DNA of 64,000 nt from Gemmatimonadetes bacterium bin94 (GCA_002238865.1 MPNE01000006.1:113709-177708); one strand, 5' to 3'. Positions 32,422-42,800 are shown, counted from the stretch's first letter. A program made the numbers and translations. The notes: a model not told the origin generated them from the sequence alone.

Positions 32422-34257
32422 CTAGGCCACCCCTGCCAGATCCTGCTCCAGCAGCTGACGCCTGAGCAACGTCGCGTACGTCCCTTTCAGCGCCAGCAAC
32501 TGCTCGTGGCGCCCGCGCTCCACGATGCGGCCCCTGTCGAGCACCAGGATCAGGTCCGCGTCCTTCACCGCCGTGACCCGGTGCGAGATGATGAACGCGG
32601 TGCGGCCCCTCAGCTCGGCGCGCAGGCCGCGCAGGATCCGGGACTCGGTGCCGGTGTCCACCGCGCTCAGCACGTCGTCGAGAACCAGGACCGAGGGGTC
32701 GATGGCCAGGGCCCGGGCCAGGGTCGCACGCTGCTTCTGCCCGCCCGACAGGTTGATGCCGCGTTCCCCGAGGCGCGTCCGGTAGCCGGCCGGGAACCCC
32801 TCGATGGTCTCGTCCAGGTGGGCGGCGGTGGCGGCGTCCCGGATGCGCCGGGCGAGGGAGTGTTTGTCCAGGGCCGCCGGGACGCCGAGGCCGATATTGC
32901 GGCCCAGGCGGTCGGAGAAGAGGAAGCTGTCCTGCGGAGCGAAGCCGATCCGGGCCCGGATGTCGGCGGGGGCATAGGCGGGGGGGGGGGGGGCGGCCAG
33001 GGGGGCGGGGGCCCGGGGGGGGGCGGGGTCATAGGCGGGGAGGGGGGAGCCGTCAAGGAGCACGGCGCCCGAGGTGGGATCGTAGACGCGTGCGATCAGC
33101 GACACGAGGGTGCTCTTGCCGGAGCCGGTGGGGCCCACGATCGCGACGGTTCGTCCGGGCTCGGCCGTGAACGACACGTCTTCGAGTACGAGCCGCTCCG
33201 TGCCCGGATAGCGAAACGAAACCTCCCGGAATTCGATCCCGGCAGCAGCGCCCGGCACGGGAAGGGGAGCGACCGGGGCGTCGATGGCGGGCCGGATCGC
33301 GAAGATCCGGTTGATCCGCCCCATGGAGGCCGCGCCGCGCTGGAAGAGGTTGACCACCCAGCCCAGAGCGATCATCGGCCAGGCGAGCAGTGCCAGGTAG
33401 AACGAGAAGGCCACGAAGTCACCGGTCGTGATACGCCCCGCCATGACCTGGCCGCCCCCGTACCAGAGCACCACCACCATGGCCGCGCCCGTGAGCAGTC
33501 CCATGATCGGGTGGAATGCGCCGGACGCGTACGCGAGGTGCATGTTGCGCTTCAGGTAGTCCCGGTTGAAGACGTCGAACTCGCCTGCCTGGGCCGCTTC
33601 CTGCCCGTACGCCCGCACGATGCGGACGCCTGTCAGGTTTTCCTGCACCATCGTCGACAGCGCCGCGAACTGCTCCTGGATGCGTTCGAAGCGGGTGTGG
33701 ATGGTCTTGCCGAACCATGCGACAACCGGGGGCAGGACGGTCATGGGAATCAGGGCCACGAGGGTCAGCATGGGGCTGATCCAGATCATGACCGCCAGGC
33801 CGACCACGAAGCTGACCACGGTATTCGCCGTGTACATGACCGCGGGACCGATCGCCTGACGCACGGCCAGCGTGTCGTTGGTGGCGAGGCTCATCAGGTC
33901 GCCGGTGCGGGTGCCGCCGTAGAAGCCTGCGTCCAGGCGCAACAGGTGCCTCACGAAGTCGTTGCGCAGATCGACCTCGATCCGGCGGCTCAGGCCGTTC
34001 AGGATCTCCCGCATTCCGTACCGGGCCGCGTTGCCCAGGATGGCGGCCGCGACGATCAGCAAGGCGTAGTTGAGGACCGTTCGACGTGTCGCATCCGGAT
34101 CCGCACCGGTGTCCGCGGTCAGCGCGTCGATCGGCAGCTTCAGCAGATAGGGGTTGGCCAGGGCGAAACCGTTGGCGAGTATCACCAGGACCAGTCCCCA
34201 GAACATGGCCCGCCGGTATGGCCGGAAGTAGGGGAGGACGGTCTTGAGTTGGTCCAT
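32422..34257 (-). CDS. ABC transporter, fused permease and ATPase (multidrug/lipid exporter type)
   Basis: A 611-residue half-transporter starting at ATG 34257 (MDQLKTVLPYFRPYRRA). Residues 1-310 contain six transmembrane helices of the ABC type 1 exporter fold. The ATPase domain has Walker A GPTGSGKST near residue 375, Q-loop IGFAPQDSFLFS, signature NLSGGQKQR near 502, Walker B VLVLDDVLSAVD near 520 and the switch histidine in IISHRV. Between Walker A and the Q-loop there is an unusual proline/alanine-rich insertion of 19 residues (LAAPPPPAYAP), made by a 57-bp in-frame duplication containing a G14 run. Exporters of this type move drugs, lipids or peptides as dimers. The insertion may or may not affect activity. 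Confidence 0.9.
   Translation of the reverse strand: MDQLKTVLPYFRPYRRAMFWGLVLVILANGFALANPYLLKLPIDALTADTGADPDATRRTVLNYALLIVAAAILGNAARYGMREILNGLSRRIEVDLRNDFVRHLLRLDAGFYGGTRTGDLMSLATNDTLAVRQAIGPAVMYTANTVVSFVVGLAVMIWISPMLTLVALIPMTVLPPVVAWFGKTIHTRFERIQEQFAALSTMVQENLTGVRIVRAYGQEAAQAGEFDVFNRDYLKRNMHLAYASGAFHPIMGLLTGAAMVVVLWYGGGQVMAGRITTGDFVAFSFYLALLAWPMIALGWVVNLFQRGAASMGRINRIFAIRPAIDAPVAPLPVPGAAAGIEFREVSFRYPGTERLVLEDVSFTAEPGRTVAIVGPTGSGKSTLVSLIARVYDPTSGAVLLDGSPLPAYDPAPPRAPAPLAAPPPPAYAPADIRARIGFAPQDSFLFSDRLGRNIGLGVPAALDKHSLARRIRDAATAAHLDETIEGFPAGYRTRLGERGINLSGGQKQRATLARALAIDPSVLVLDDVLSAVDTGTESRILRGLRAELRGRTAFIISHRVTAVKDADLILVLDRGRIVERGRHEQLLALKGTYATLLRRQLLEQDLAGVA
32973..33040. repeat. 57-bp in-frame duplication with G14 run inside the ABC transporter gene
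   Basis: CATAGGCGGGG occurs at 32973-32983 and again at 33030-33040, a period of 57 bp (19 codons). The first copy runs into fourteen consecutive G (32980-32993). On the protein this turns the usual xYDPADIRARI motif into two PAY-PA units separated by a proline/alanine stretch. A change of one or two bases in the G run would shift the frame and remove the signature motif and Walker B. Confidence 0.8.
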
Positions 34258-34310
34258 GTCGGGAGGCGGACGCCGTGGGGTGTGGTCGCGGTACTCGGGG
34301 AATCGGTCCC

Positions 34311-34316
34311 TATATT
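34311..34316 (+). promoter_or_regulatory. possible -10 element
   Basis: TATATT at 34311-34316 is followed by GGTAG in an otherwise GC-rich spacer, 64 bases before the lipoprotein start at 34380. No good -35 is visible. Confidence 0.3.
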
Positions 34317-34379
34317 GGTAGCGGACGAAAGATCGGGCGTCACAGGGAAGGCGGGCAACCGCCGGAGGGAGCCAGCAAG

Positions 34380-35324
34380 ATGACATCACGGGGCCGGTGG
34401 ACCCATCCGCGCGAGCACCGGGAGCGGCGTGGGGCCGGGCTGGCATGGTGCCGGCGCGCAGGCCTGTTGCCGGTCGCGTGGCTGACCCTGACGGTCGCGT
34501 GCGGAGGCGACACCGAGCCGGCCGGCGGTGGCGCGGAGCCCGGGGCTGCGGAGCGCGAGCCGGTGCCCGCCGAGCCGGAGACGGAGCCGCCGCGCTCGGA
34601 GGTGGAGGAAGCGGGGGCCGTCGGGGTGTCGGGCGATCCCGAAGCGGCGGATGAAGGCGAGGGAGAGGTCGAGGGCGGGAGTGATCGGGTCGGGGAAGAC
34701 GATGAGGCGGAGGGAGTTGACGCTGAAGCTGTGCCCCCGTCACGAGTCCCCGCCGGCACGCGGCTGAGTGTCACGAGCGCACAGGACATCTCCACTGCGG
34801 ACTATTCCGCCAACGATCCGGTGTTGGTCACGGTCGCCGAGCACGTTGTGGACTCGTCCGGAGCCGTGCTCATTCCGCAGGGCGTCAGTCTACTCGGCCG
34901 GGTCGTGGATGCGACCGGCTCGGGGGGGCCCGGCGAGGCGCCGATTCTGGAGATCGCGTTCGAGACCCTCTCCGGCCGGGACTACGAGAGGCCGGTGGAG
35001 GGCACGATCATCGAAGCCGACGTGGTGCTGGACGCGGAGGCCGAGGCCATGCGTCGGGCCTCCGCGGGGCGGGTCGCCGCGGTGACCGTGGTTCCGGGCA
35101 AGATCCTGGCGGGGTCGGTCATCGTCGTTGAGCTGCGGGCACCGGTGTCCGTGCCGCCCGTGTTCATGTGGCTGGACTCGCTGTTCGAGGGAGACTCGTT
35201 GTTCCGGGCGGATTCGTCGTTCCGCGCGGACACCTTCCCGGGGCGGGATCCCTTCCTGCGACTGGACACGTTGCCGCGCCGGGACACGATCGGCATCCGC
35301 CCTGCGGGCCGCTATTCCCGGTAG
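34380..35324 (+). CDS. lipoprotein with VirB10-like module and C-terminal DSLF repeats
   Basis: A 314-residue protein. The start at ATG 34380 opens a signal peptide ending in a lipobox (LTLTVACGGD). Residues 40-120 are a low-complexity acidic linker (EPETEPPRSEVEEAG). Residues 125-265 form a globular domain: VPAGTRLSVTSAQDIST, NDPVLVTVAEHVVDSSG and LIPQGVSLLGRVVDA, resembling the pattern of VirB10/TrbI-type beta modules (IPAGT...LIPQGS). The final 45 residues are repeats such as LFEGDSLFRADSSFRADTF. Its location is likely the periplasmic face of a membrane. It converges with the gamma-glutamyltransferase gene with a 13-base overlap of the 3' ends. Function unknown. Confidence 0.7.
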   Translation: MTSRGRWTHPREHRERRGAGLAWCRRAGLLPVAWLTLTVACGGDTEPAGGGAEPGAAEREPVPAEPETEPPRSEVEEAGAVGVSGDPEAADEGEGEVEGGSDRVGEDDEAEGVDAEAVPPSRVPAGTRLSVTSAQDISTADYSANDPVLVTVAEHVVDSSGAVLIPQGVSLLGRVVDATGSGGPGEAPILEIAFETLSGRDYERPVEGTIIEADVVLDAEAEAMRRASAGRVAAVTVVPGKILAGSVIVVELRAPVSVPPVFMWLDSLFEGDSLFRADSSFRADTFPGRDPFLRLDTLPRRDTIGIRPAGRYSR

Positions 35325-37162
35325 CCGACCGCCAGACCACCCCGGCGCGGATCCGACCACCCGGCCAGGGAACCGTCCGGCATGACCATGATCAGTTGCA
35401 CATCCCCCGACATTCCACCGGTGAAATAGGCGTCCGGGGGTCCCGGCTCCCGTTCCCGCACCGTGTGGCCGCGATCCCGCAGCGTCCTCACCGCCGACTC
35501 CGAAAGCCCCCGGTGCTCGAAGAAGACCTGGTCGGGCAGGTGCTGGTGGTGCACCCGCGGCGCGTGCACGGCCTGGACAGCGTTCATGCCGTGGTCGACG
35601 ACGTTGAAGATCGTCTGGAGGACCGTGGTGATGATCGTGGCCCCGCCCGGGGTCCCCGTCACCAGAAGGAGGGCGCCGTCCGCGCCCTCGACGATCGTGG
35701 GGCTCATCGCCGACAGCATGCGCTTTTCCCCGGCGACGGCGTTTCGTTCGCCCTGCACGAGCCCGAACTGGTTCGGCGTGCCGGGCTTCGCGGCGAAGTC
35801 GTCCATGGTGTTGTTGAGAAAAAACCCCGCGCCGTCGACTACGACCCTCCCGCCGAACCACGAGTTGATGCTGGTCGTCACCGCGACCGCGTTCCCGTCC
35901 CCGTCCACCACCGAGTAGTGCGTGGTGTGGCTCTCGTCCAGTACCGTCTCCAACCCCGGTCGCACCTCGGACGAGGGGGTGGCGCGGTCCATCGAGATGG
36001 TGGCGGCGCGGCGCTCCGCATAGTCCTCCGAGGTGAGTTCGGCCAGCGGCATGTCCACGAAGTCGGGGTCGGCCAGGTACTCGTTGCGGTCGGCGTAGGC
36101 ACGGCGGAACGACTCGGCCATCACGTGCACGGCGTCGGCGCTGTTCCATCCGAGCGCGGCAAGGTCCCACCGCTCCACCATGTTGGCGATCGCGGCCATG
36201 GTCACGCCGCCCGATGACGGGGGCGGCATCGAGTGGACCGTGTGTCCCCGGTAGTCGAAGCTGACCGGATCACGCCAGACGGCTTCGTACCGGTCGAGGT
36301 CCTCCAGGGTCATGATCCCGTCGCCGCGCTCCATCTCGGCCACGATCAGCCGGGCGGTCTCGCCCCGGTAGAAGTCGTCGGGGCCTTCATCGCGCAGCCG
36401 GACGAGGACACCGGCCAGCTCGGGCTGCGCGAAGGTGGCCCCGATCGCGGGGACGGCGTCCCCCGGAAGAAACACCCGTGCGCTGGCCGGGAACCCGCGG
36501 ATGCGATCCTGGGCCGCATCCAGCGTCGAGACGAAGCGCACGGTCACCTCGAAGCCCCGCGCGAGGTGAATGGCCGGCTCGACCACGTCCCCCCAGGGAA
36601 GGACACCGAAGCGGCGGTGCGCCTCCCACAACCCGGCGACGCTTCCGGGAACGCCCGCCGAAAGATGGCCCACCACGGACCGGTCGGTCACGTTCCCGGC
36701 ATCGTCGAGGTACATGTCGCGCGTCGCCGCCATCGGTGCCTTCTCGCGGTGATCGAGCGCATGGACGGTGCCGTCGGCGAGGCGGACCATCATGAACCCG
36801 CCGCCGCCGAGATTCCCCGCTTCGGGGTTCACCACCGCGAGCGCCAGGCCGGTGGCGACCGCCGCGTCGACAGCGTTGCCTCCGGCCGCGAGCATGTCCA
36901 CGCCCACGCGCGACGCGTATTCGTCGGTGGTCGCGACCATTCCTCCCCGCGCGGTGACGGGCGGGGTGTCGGTTGTGAAGGGCCAGTCGTCGGGGAAGGC
37001 GGCGCCCCCCTGCACGAAGGGACTTGCCGGGACCGGCGGGGCGGAGGACTCGCAGCCGGACAGGGCCGGAAGGAGGAGGGCCAGCAGTCCGCGGACTGCC
37101 AGCGCCTTGATGCGGCGGACCGGGGGGCGCTGGCGGTGGCCAGCGAAGGAGTCACTGTACAT
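35312..37162 (-). CDS. ggt: gamma-glutamyltransferase, lipoprotein form
   Basis: A 616-residue Ntn-hydrolase. The N-terminus carries a lipobox (LLPALSGCESS), so the enzyme is anchored in the envelope. Conserved GGT features are GGNAVDAAVATGLALAVVNP, GGGGFMMVRL, then DHREKAP, and the autocatalytic threonine in DESHTTHYSVVDGDGNAVA, where the small subunit would begin near residue 415, followed by the oxyanion-site GEKRMLSAMSPTIV and TPGGATI. It hydrolyses or transfers the gamma-glutamyl group of glutathione and similar peptides, in glutathione salvage. The start at ATG 37162 opens the signal peptide region. It is divergent from murQ at 37221, leaving 58 bases for both promoters. Confidence 0.93.
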   Translation of the reverse strand: MYSDSFAGHRQRPPVRRIKALAVRGLLALLLPALSGCESSAPPVPASPFVQGGAAFPDDWPFTTDTPPVTARGGMVATTDEYASRVGVDMLAAGGNAVDAAVATGLALAVVNPEAGNLGGGGFMMVRLADGTVHALDHREKAPMAATRDMYLDDAGNVTDRSVVGHLSAGVPGSVAGLWEAHRRFGVLPWGDVVEPAIHLARGFEVTVRFVSTLDAAQDRIRGFPASARVFLPGDAVPAIGATFAQPELAGVLVRLRDEGPDDFYRGETARLIVAEMERGDGIMTLEDLDRYEAVWRDPVSFDYRGHTVHSMPPPSSGGVTMAAIANMVERWDLAALGWNSADAVHVMAESFRRAYADRNEYLADPDFVDMPLAELTSEDYAERRAATISMDRATPSSEVRPGLETVLDESHTTHYSVVDGDGNAVAVTTSINSWFGGRVVVDGAGFFLNNTMDDFAAKPGTPNQFGLVQGERNAVAGEKRMLSAMSPTIVEGADGALLLVTGTPGGATIITTVLQTIFNVVDHGMNAVQAVHAPRVHHQHLPDQVFFEHRGLSESAVRTLRDRGHTVREREPGPPDAYFTGGMSGDVQLIMVMPDGSLAGWSDPRRGGLAVGYRE

Positions 37163-37220
37163 GGCTTCGGGGCGGCTTTCGTTAAGTTGTCGGAGGATTC
37201 ACCCATGCGCGGTGGTAAAG

Positions 37221-38129
37221 ATGCTGGATGACCGGCTGACCGAGCAACGGAACCCCAGGAGCGAGGCCATCGACCGCCTGTCCACGTTGGGGATCGTCGG
37301 GCTCATCAACGAAGAGGACCAGTCGGTGGCGGTCGCTGTTGGCCGGGAGGCGCAGTCCATCGCGCGCGCGGTCGATCTGACGGTGGAGGCGTTTCGGGCC
37401 GGGGGGCGTCTTATCTACGTCGGCGCGGGAACGTCCGGGCGGCTGGGCGTCCTGGATGCCGCGGAGATGCCTCCCACCTACGGGACGGACCCGGAGATGG
37501 TGCAGGGGGTGATCGCGGGCGGCTTTCAGGCGCTGGTTCACTCCCGGGAAGGGGCGGAGGACCGCCCGGAGGACGGGGCCGCGGCCATGGACGAGAAGGG
37601 GGTCGGCGCGACCGACGTCGTGATCGGGATCGCGACCTCGGGAACCACCCCGTTCGTGCACGGAGCCCTTGCCCGGGCTCGAGAGCTGGGCGCGCGCACC
37701 GGCTTCCTGCTGTGCACACCACCGCCCCGCGCCCTCCGGGAAGCGCACGACGTTGTCATCGCGCCGCTCACGGGTCCGGAAGTGGTCACGGGCTCCACCC
37801 GCATGAAAGCCGGGACAGCCACCAAGATGGTCCTGAACACCATCACTACCGCGGCGATGATCCGCTGTGGCAAGGTGGACGGCAACCTCATGGTCGACCT
37901 CCAGGTGACGTGCCTGAAGCTCCAGGACCGGGGTGAAAGGATTCTCATGGCGACTCTGGGGCTTGACCGGGAGGGCGCGCGTTCACTGCTGGCGCGGGCC
38001 GGCGGTCACGTCAAGACGGCGCTTGTCATGCAGCGGCTGGACATCGACCGCAGCGAGGCCGGAAGAGCCCTGCAAGGTGTTCAGGGCGTTATCGGAGCGC
38101 TGGCTCCGGAAGGTGACCACCTTGACTGA
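37221..38129 (+). CDS. murQ: N-acetylmuramic acid 6-phosphate etherase
   Basis: A 302-residue SIS-domain enzyme that cleaves the lactyl ether of MurNAc-6-phosphate to GlcNAc-6-phosphate and D-lactate in cell-wall recycling. It has TEQRNPRSEAIDRLSTLGIV, the SIS motif YVGAGTSGRLGVLDAAEMPP, IGIATSGTTPFVHGAL and the family signature GSTRMKAGTATKMVLN, plus GKVDGNLMVDLQVTC. The length matches the family. Its C-terminal codons overlap the start of the next gene. The amino-sugar kinase or transport partners (AnmK, MurP) are not in the window. Confidence 0.96.
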   Translation: MLDDRLTEQRNPRSEAIDRLSTLGIVGLINEEDQSVAVAVGREAQSIARAVDLTVEAFRAGGRLIYVGAGTSGRLGVLDAAEMPPTYGTDPEMVQGVIAGGFQALVHSREGAEDRPEDGAAAMDEKGVGATDVVIGIATSGTTPFVHGALARARELGARTGFLLCTPPPRALREAHDVVIAPLTGPEVVTGSTRMKAGTATKMVLNTITTAAMIRCGKVDGNLMVDLQVTCLKLQDRGERILMATLGLDREGARSLLARAGGHVKTALVMQRLDIDRSEAGRALQGVQGVIGALAPEGDHLD

Positions 38130-39810
38130 CGCCGCCAGGCGGAAGATCACACCCGCCGCCGCCCTTCTCCTGGCGGTTGTCGCGGCGCACATGGTAGCAG
38201 CCTTCACGTCGTCCTCGCCCGAGGTCCACAACGGAGGTGACAACGCGGCGTACGTCTCGCTGGCAAACTCCCTTGCACGGGACGGCGCGTACACGGAAGT
38301 CTGGCACCCGGGCGCCCCTCCCCACGCGAAATACCCTCCTCTCTACCCGGCGGTTCTGGCGCTCATGATCCTTGCGGGCGCGAAGACGTGGGGCGCCTTC
38401 AAGGCGACCTCGCTACTCTTCACCACGCTCGCGACCGCCTTCTGTTTCCTTTGGGTTCGCAGGCTCCACGGCGAACGGAGCGCGGCGGCGGTCGCGCTCA
38501 TCTTCGGGATTTCCCCCGCGGTTCTCGACTACGCGCAGTGGGTGCTGGCGGATCCGCTTTTCCTCGCATTGACCGTCGCGTGTCTTTGGCTGCTGGCGCC
38601 CGCGCGCGATCCCGCACCCGATCGGATGAGTATCCTCGCGGGGTTCGCGCTGGTGATTGCCGCCTATTTCACTCGCTCGGCGGGGCTCCCCCTTCTGGTC
38701 GCGGTAGCGCTCTGGCTGACCGTGCGGCGACGATGGCGCCCGATGGGAGTGCTCGCGGGACTGTTTCTGGTCCCGGCGGCGCTGTGGCAGTCGCGCTCTC
38801 AGGGGGACTACTTCTCCGAGTTCTGGCTGGTGAACCCCTACGCGCCCGACCTCGGACGCGCCGGCCCCGGGGACCTGATCGCCCGGGGGGCAGGCAACTT
38901 CTGGACGTACGCGAGCGAATACGTGCCGGAGGGTCTGGTCGGCCTTGACGGGGCATGGGCCGGGGTCTTCGGAGTCGTGCTGGTGGGGCTGGCGGTGGCC
39001 GGTTGGGTTGGGCGGGTCCGGGTTGGCCCCGGGGTAGCCGAGCTCTTCTTCATTCTGTATGCCGGCCTCATGCTCGCGTGGCCCGCGGTCTGGTCGGGTG
39101 ACAGATTCGCCCTTCCGCTCTTCCCCCCGCTCCTGCTCTACGCCGGTGAGACGCTGGCGGTCATCGCCGGCAAGCTGACCGCCGCGGCCCGCGAGCGGCC
39201 CCCCTGGCTGGCCCGGCTTCCGGCGCGCGCCATCGTCCTGGTGGTTGCCGGCGCAACGCTGGTTCCCGCCTCCCTGTCGTGGACCAGGCGCAGCGACCGG
39301 GCGTTGTGGTGCTCGGAGCGCATTGCCCGGATGGGTATCTTCGGGTGCAGCACAACGGGCGTGGTCGAATTCCACGCCATGGCCCTCTGGGCGGGCGCCA
39401 ATCTCCCCGAAGGGACCGCCGTGTTCAGCCGCAAGCCCCGCCTCTTCCACGCCTTCAGCGGGCACCCCTCGGTCACGTACCCGTTCACGTTCGACGACCG
39501 GAGCCTTCTGGCGCAGGCGGACTCGCTCGGGATCGGGTACATCGTGCGGAGCAACTGGGACAATTCGGGTCCGGCCTACGTGGACCCCGTGATCGCCGCG
39601 AACCTCGACCGCTTCTGCGTCGTCTCGCAGCTTCGGCTCGGGTCGGGACCGCCCACCTCTCTACTGGCGGTCCTCGAGCCCGGAGCCGATGATTCAATGG
39701 ACCCTGCCACAGGCCCGGAGAGCGTACGATCGTGTCCCCTGCCGGGTGGTGGTGCCGCGCCGACCCTGGCGGCCCTGGGCTCGCCGGTGGTCCCCATCCT
39801 CGACCGATGA
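38113..39810 (+). CDS. GT-C type glycosyltransferase (ArnT/PMT-like) membrane protein
   Basis: A polytopic membrane protein of about 565 residues. The likely start is GTG 38113, or TTG 38122, both inside the 3' end of murQ. Eleven or so hydrophobic segments cover residues 10-420. The first loop has NGGDNAAYVSLANSLARDG, in which acidic residues occupy the position of the GT-C catalytic Asp; KYPPLYPAVLALM then matches the PMT/ArnT (GT39/GT83) group. A soluble C-terminal region follows (AMALWAGANLPEGTAVFSRK), as in dolichyl-phosphate-mannose or polyprenyl sugar transferases. It probably moves a sugar from a lipid carrier to a lipid or protein in the envelope. The last 35 residues are proline/glycine-rich and lack family resemblance. 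Confidence 0.8.
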   Translation: MTTLTDAARRKITPAAALLLAVVAAHMVAAFTSSSPEVHNGGDNAAYVSLANSLARDGAYTEVWHPGAPPHAKYPPLYPAVLALMILAGAKTWGAFKATSLLFTTLATAFCFLWVRRLHGERSAAAVALIFGISPAVLDYAQWVLADPLFLALTVACLWLLAPARDPAPDRMSILAGFALVIAAYFTRSAGLPLLVAVALWLTVRRRWRPMGVLAGLFLVPAALWQSRSQGDYFSEFWLVNPYAPDLGRAGPGDLIARGAGNFWTYASEYVPEGLVGLDGAWAGVFGVVLVGLAVAGWVGRVRVGPGVAELFFILYAGLMLAWPAVWSGDRFALPLFPPLLLYAGETLAVIAGKLTAAARERPPWLARLPARAIVLVVAGATLVPASLSWTRRSDRALWCSERIARMGIFGCSTTGVVEFHAMALWAGANLPEGTAVFSRKPRLFHAFSGHPSVTYPFTFDDRSLLAQADSLGIGYIVRSNWDNSGPAYVDPVIAANLDRFCVVSQLRLGSGPPTSLLAVLEPGADDSMDPATGPESVRSCPLPGGGAAPTLAALGSPVVPILDR

Positions 39811-39829
39811 CACCGGACGTCTCTGGAAC

Positions 39830-42800
39830 ATGAACAGAAAACCGCTCCTGGTGGTTGTGGCCGTGTTCGCCTTGCTCCTCTCCGGAAGCCTCCGTCCGTC
39901 GTCCGGCCAGAACCCCCCACCGGACGAGGACTGGCGCCAGATGTCCACAGAGCACTTCGCGATAACCTTCCCGGCGGGGATGGAGGACCTCGCCAGCCGT
40001 GCGGCCTCGATCGCCGAGCGGGCCCACGTCCTCCTGGCGGAGCGGTTCGCGGCCACCCCCGACGGCCCCATCCAGCTCCTTCTCACCGATCACGCCGACA
40101 TCACCAACGGTTTCGCCAGCCCGGTGCCGTACAACACCGTCACGATCTTCGTCCGGCCGCCGATGGACGGCGGCACAATCTCATACTTCGACGACTGGCT
40201 CGGCCTGGTGATCACCCACGAGCTCGTCCACACCTTCCATCTCGACATGACCGGCACCCTGGGCAAGGTCATCCGCAAGCTCGTCGGGCGCCTGCCGGCC
40301 GGTTGGCCCGTGTTCCCGTCGGGCGCGGCGCCCACCTGGATGATCGAAGGGCTGGCCACCTACTTCGAGTCGGAGTTGACCGGCGCCGGACGGGTCAAGG
40401 GGACGTGGCAGGAGATGGTGATGCGGGCCGCGGCACTGGACGAATCGTTCAGCACGCTGGATCAGATGGAGGGAGACTCGCCGGTGTGGCCGGGGGGGCA
40501 CCGTCCGTACGTCTACGGAGCCCGCTACCTGGAACACATGGCCGAGGTGAACGGCGAGGGGACGCTGGGGGACTTCGCCCGCTCCACGGCGCGCATGTTG
40601 ATCCCCTACCGCATCAACGCCGCGGCACGCAACGCATTCGGCACCACCGTGTCGGACAGCTGGGACGCGTGGAGGGCGCAGACGGTCGACGGGTACCGCT
40701 CCCTGGCCGCGGCACTCGCCGAATCGGCACCCGTTACGATGGGGGAGACCGTGGAGGGCGCTGGGCGCCGTGCCAAGCAGGCCATGATCTCGCCCGACGG
40801 GGAAACCCTGGCGTTCATCCGCTCCGACGGGGTGGACGCGGCCCAGATCCGGGTTTCCAGCCCCGGCGGCGAGGACGCGCGCCGCCTCACGCGCATCAAC
40901 GGGGTGGACGGCACCCTGTCGTGGGCGCCCGGCGGCTCGCTTCTGTTCTCCCAGCTCGAGTTCACCGATCGCTACCGGCTGACCGGCGACCTCTACCTGG
41001 CGGCGCCCGACGGGACGGTTGAGCGCGTCACCCGGGGCCAGCGCCTCACCTACGCCGATGCCGCGCCGGACGGCGGCCGCGCCGTCGCCGTGCAGGAAGG
41101 CGGGGGCACCAACGGCCTGGTGCTGGTCGATCTGGCGACCGGTGACGTGGCGCCGCTCACGGACACGGACGGCGGCGTTCACTGGGCCTTCCCGCGCTGG
41201 TCGCCCGACGGCCGGCGCATTGCGGCGGTCCGCTGGGTCGCGCCGGGATTCATGGACATCGTACTCCTCGACGAAGAGGGCGCGGTGACCGCGGAAATCA
41301 CTCGTGACAAGGCCGTGGACATCACGCCCTTCTGGACCCCGGACGGAAGCGCCGTGATCTGGTCCTCCGACCGGACAGGCATACCGAACCTCTACGCGGC
41401 CACGGTCCCGGAAGAGGGCGACCCCCGGATCCGGCAGATCACGAATGTTCTCGGCGGCGCGTCGCACCCTTCGGTCGACCCTCTCGGGAGATGGATCCAC
41501 TTCGCGTCCTACCATGCGGACGGGTGGCACATCGAACGGATCCCCTTCTCGCCGGCGGAGTGGTTCACCCCCCAGCCGGTCAGCGACCGCTTCGGCCTGG
41601 CGCCCCCGACCCCGGACACCGTGGCGGCCAACCCGTCCCCCGCCGGGGCGTACCGCGCCATGCCGACCCTTCGTCCCTACTACTGGAACCCCCTGTACGT
41701 GGCGGCGGAACAGGGGACCGACCAGGCGGGCGTCCGGCACGATGTCTTCAAGCGGTTCATCGGTCTGTCGACCGCGGGCTCGGACCTCGTCGGGCGGCAC
41801 TCCTTTTCGCTGGCCGCACGCGTCTCCCTCGATGTGCGGCGCTTCACGGGCGGATTCAGGTACAGCTACCGCGGCCTCGGCAACCCTGTCCTGGGGATGT
41901 CCCTGGCGCAGAGCCTCGACGCCTCTTCGCGTACTCTGAACGTTCAGTTCCCGGACGATTCGATGCGCGAGTTCTTCCTGGTCGAGCGGGAACGCTCGGC
42001 GATGCTCTCGGCGTCTTTCCAGCGTCGCCGCTACCGCTCGTCCACGGGGCTGTCGCTGAGTGGCGGTGTCGTAAGGGAAAACCTGACCCTGCAGGATCCG
42101 GCGGGGGAGGATGGCCCGACGCTGAGCAATCCGGCACCCCAAACCACATTCACCGAGATGCGCGCCACCCTGTCCGCGTCGAACGCGCAGCGCCGGGCCC
42201 TGTCGTTCTCGCACGAAGACGGGGTGCGCGCGTATGTGACCGGCCGGTCGCGGCGGGTGAGCGGGCTGGAATCGGCACGCCGCGGCGTCATCGGCCAGGA
42301 CCGGGGGTTCGTGGAACTCACCGGCGAGGTGTCGGCCTACAAGTCGCTGGGCCGCCTCGGCTTCGCCAACCACGTCCTGGCGGCCCGCTTCTCGGCCGGG
42401 GCCGGCTTCGGGCCGGGCGCCAACCAGTTCCACTTCGACGCCGGGGGAGCGGAAGGCAGGCGGGAGACGGTCACGGGACTGGGGCTCTTCGGGGGCTCGT
42501 CGCTCCTCTTCCCGGTCAGGGGCTATCCCGCGGACTACCGTTCGGGCCGAACCGCCTGGTCCGCGAGCATCGAGTACCGTTTCCCTCTGTTCCTCATCGA
42601 TCGCGGCCCGGGGCTCTTCCCCCTCTTCTTCGACCGGATCCACGGGACGGTGTTCGCCGACGCGGGGAACGCCTGGGGTCCCACGCTCGGGCAGCGCTTC
42701 TACGACAATCCGCAGCAGCTGGCGCTGGCGAGCGTCGGGGCCGAGCTCTCCGTGATCCTGGCCGCACTGTACCGGGGGGGCGCGTCGGTGCGTTTCGGGG

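Noticed and set aside
40181..42643. 820-codon antisense frame under the peptidase-barrel gene
   Set aside because: Arginine/glycine-rich translation without motifs; the opposite strand has HExxH, propeller and barrel signatures.
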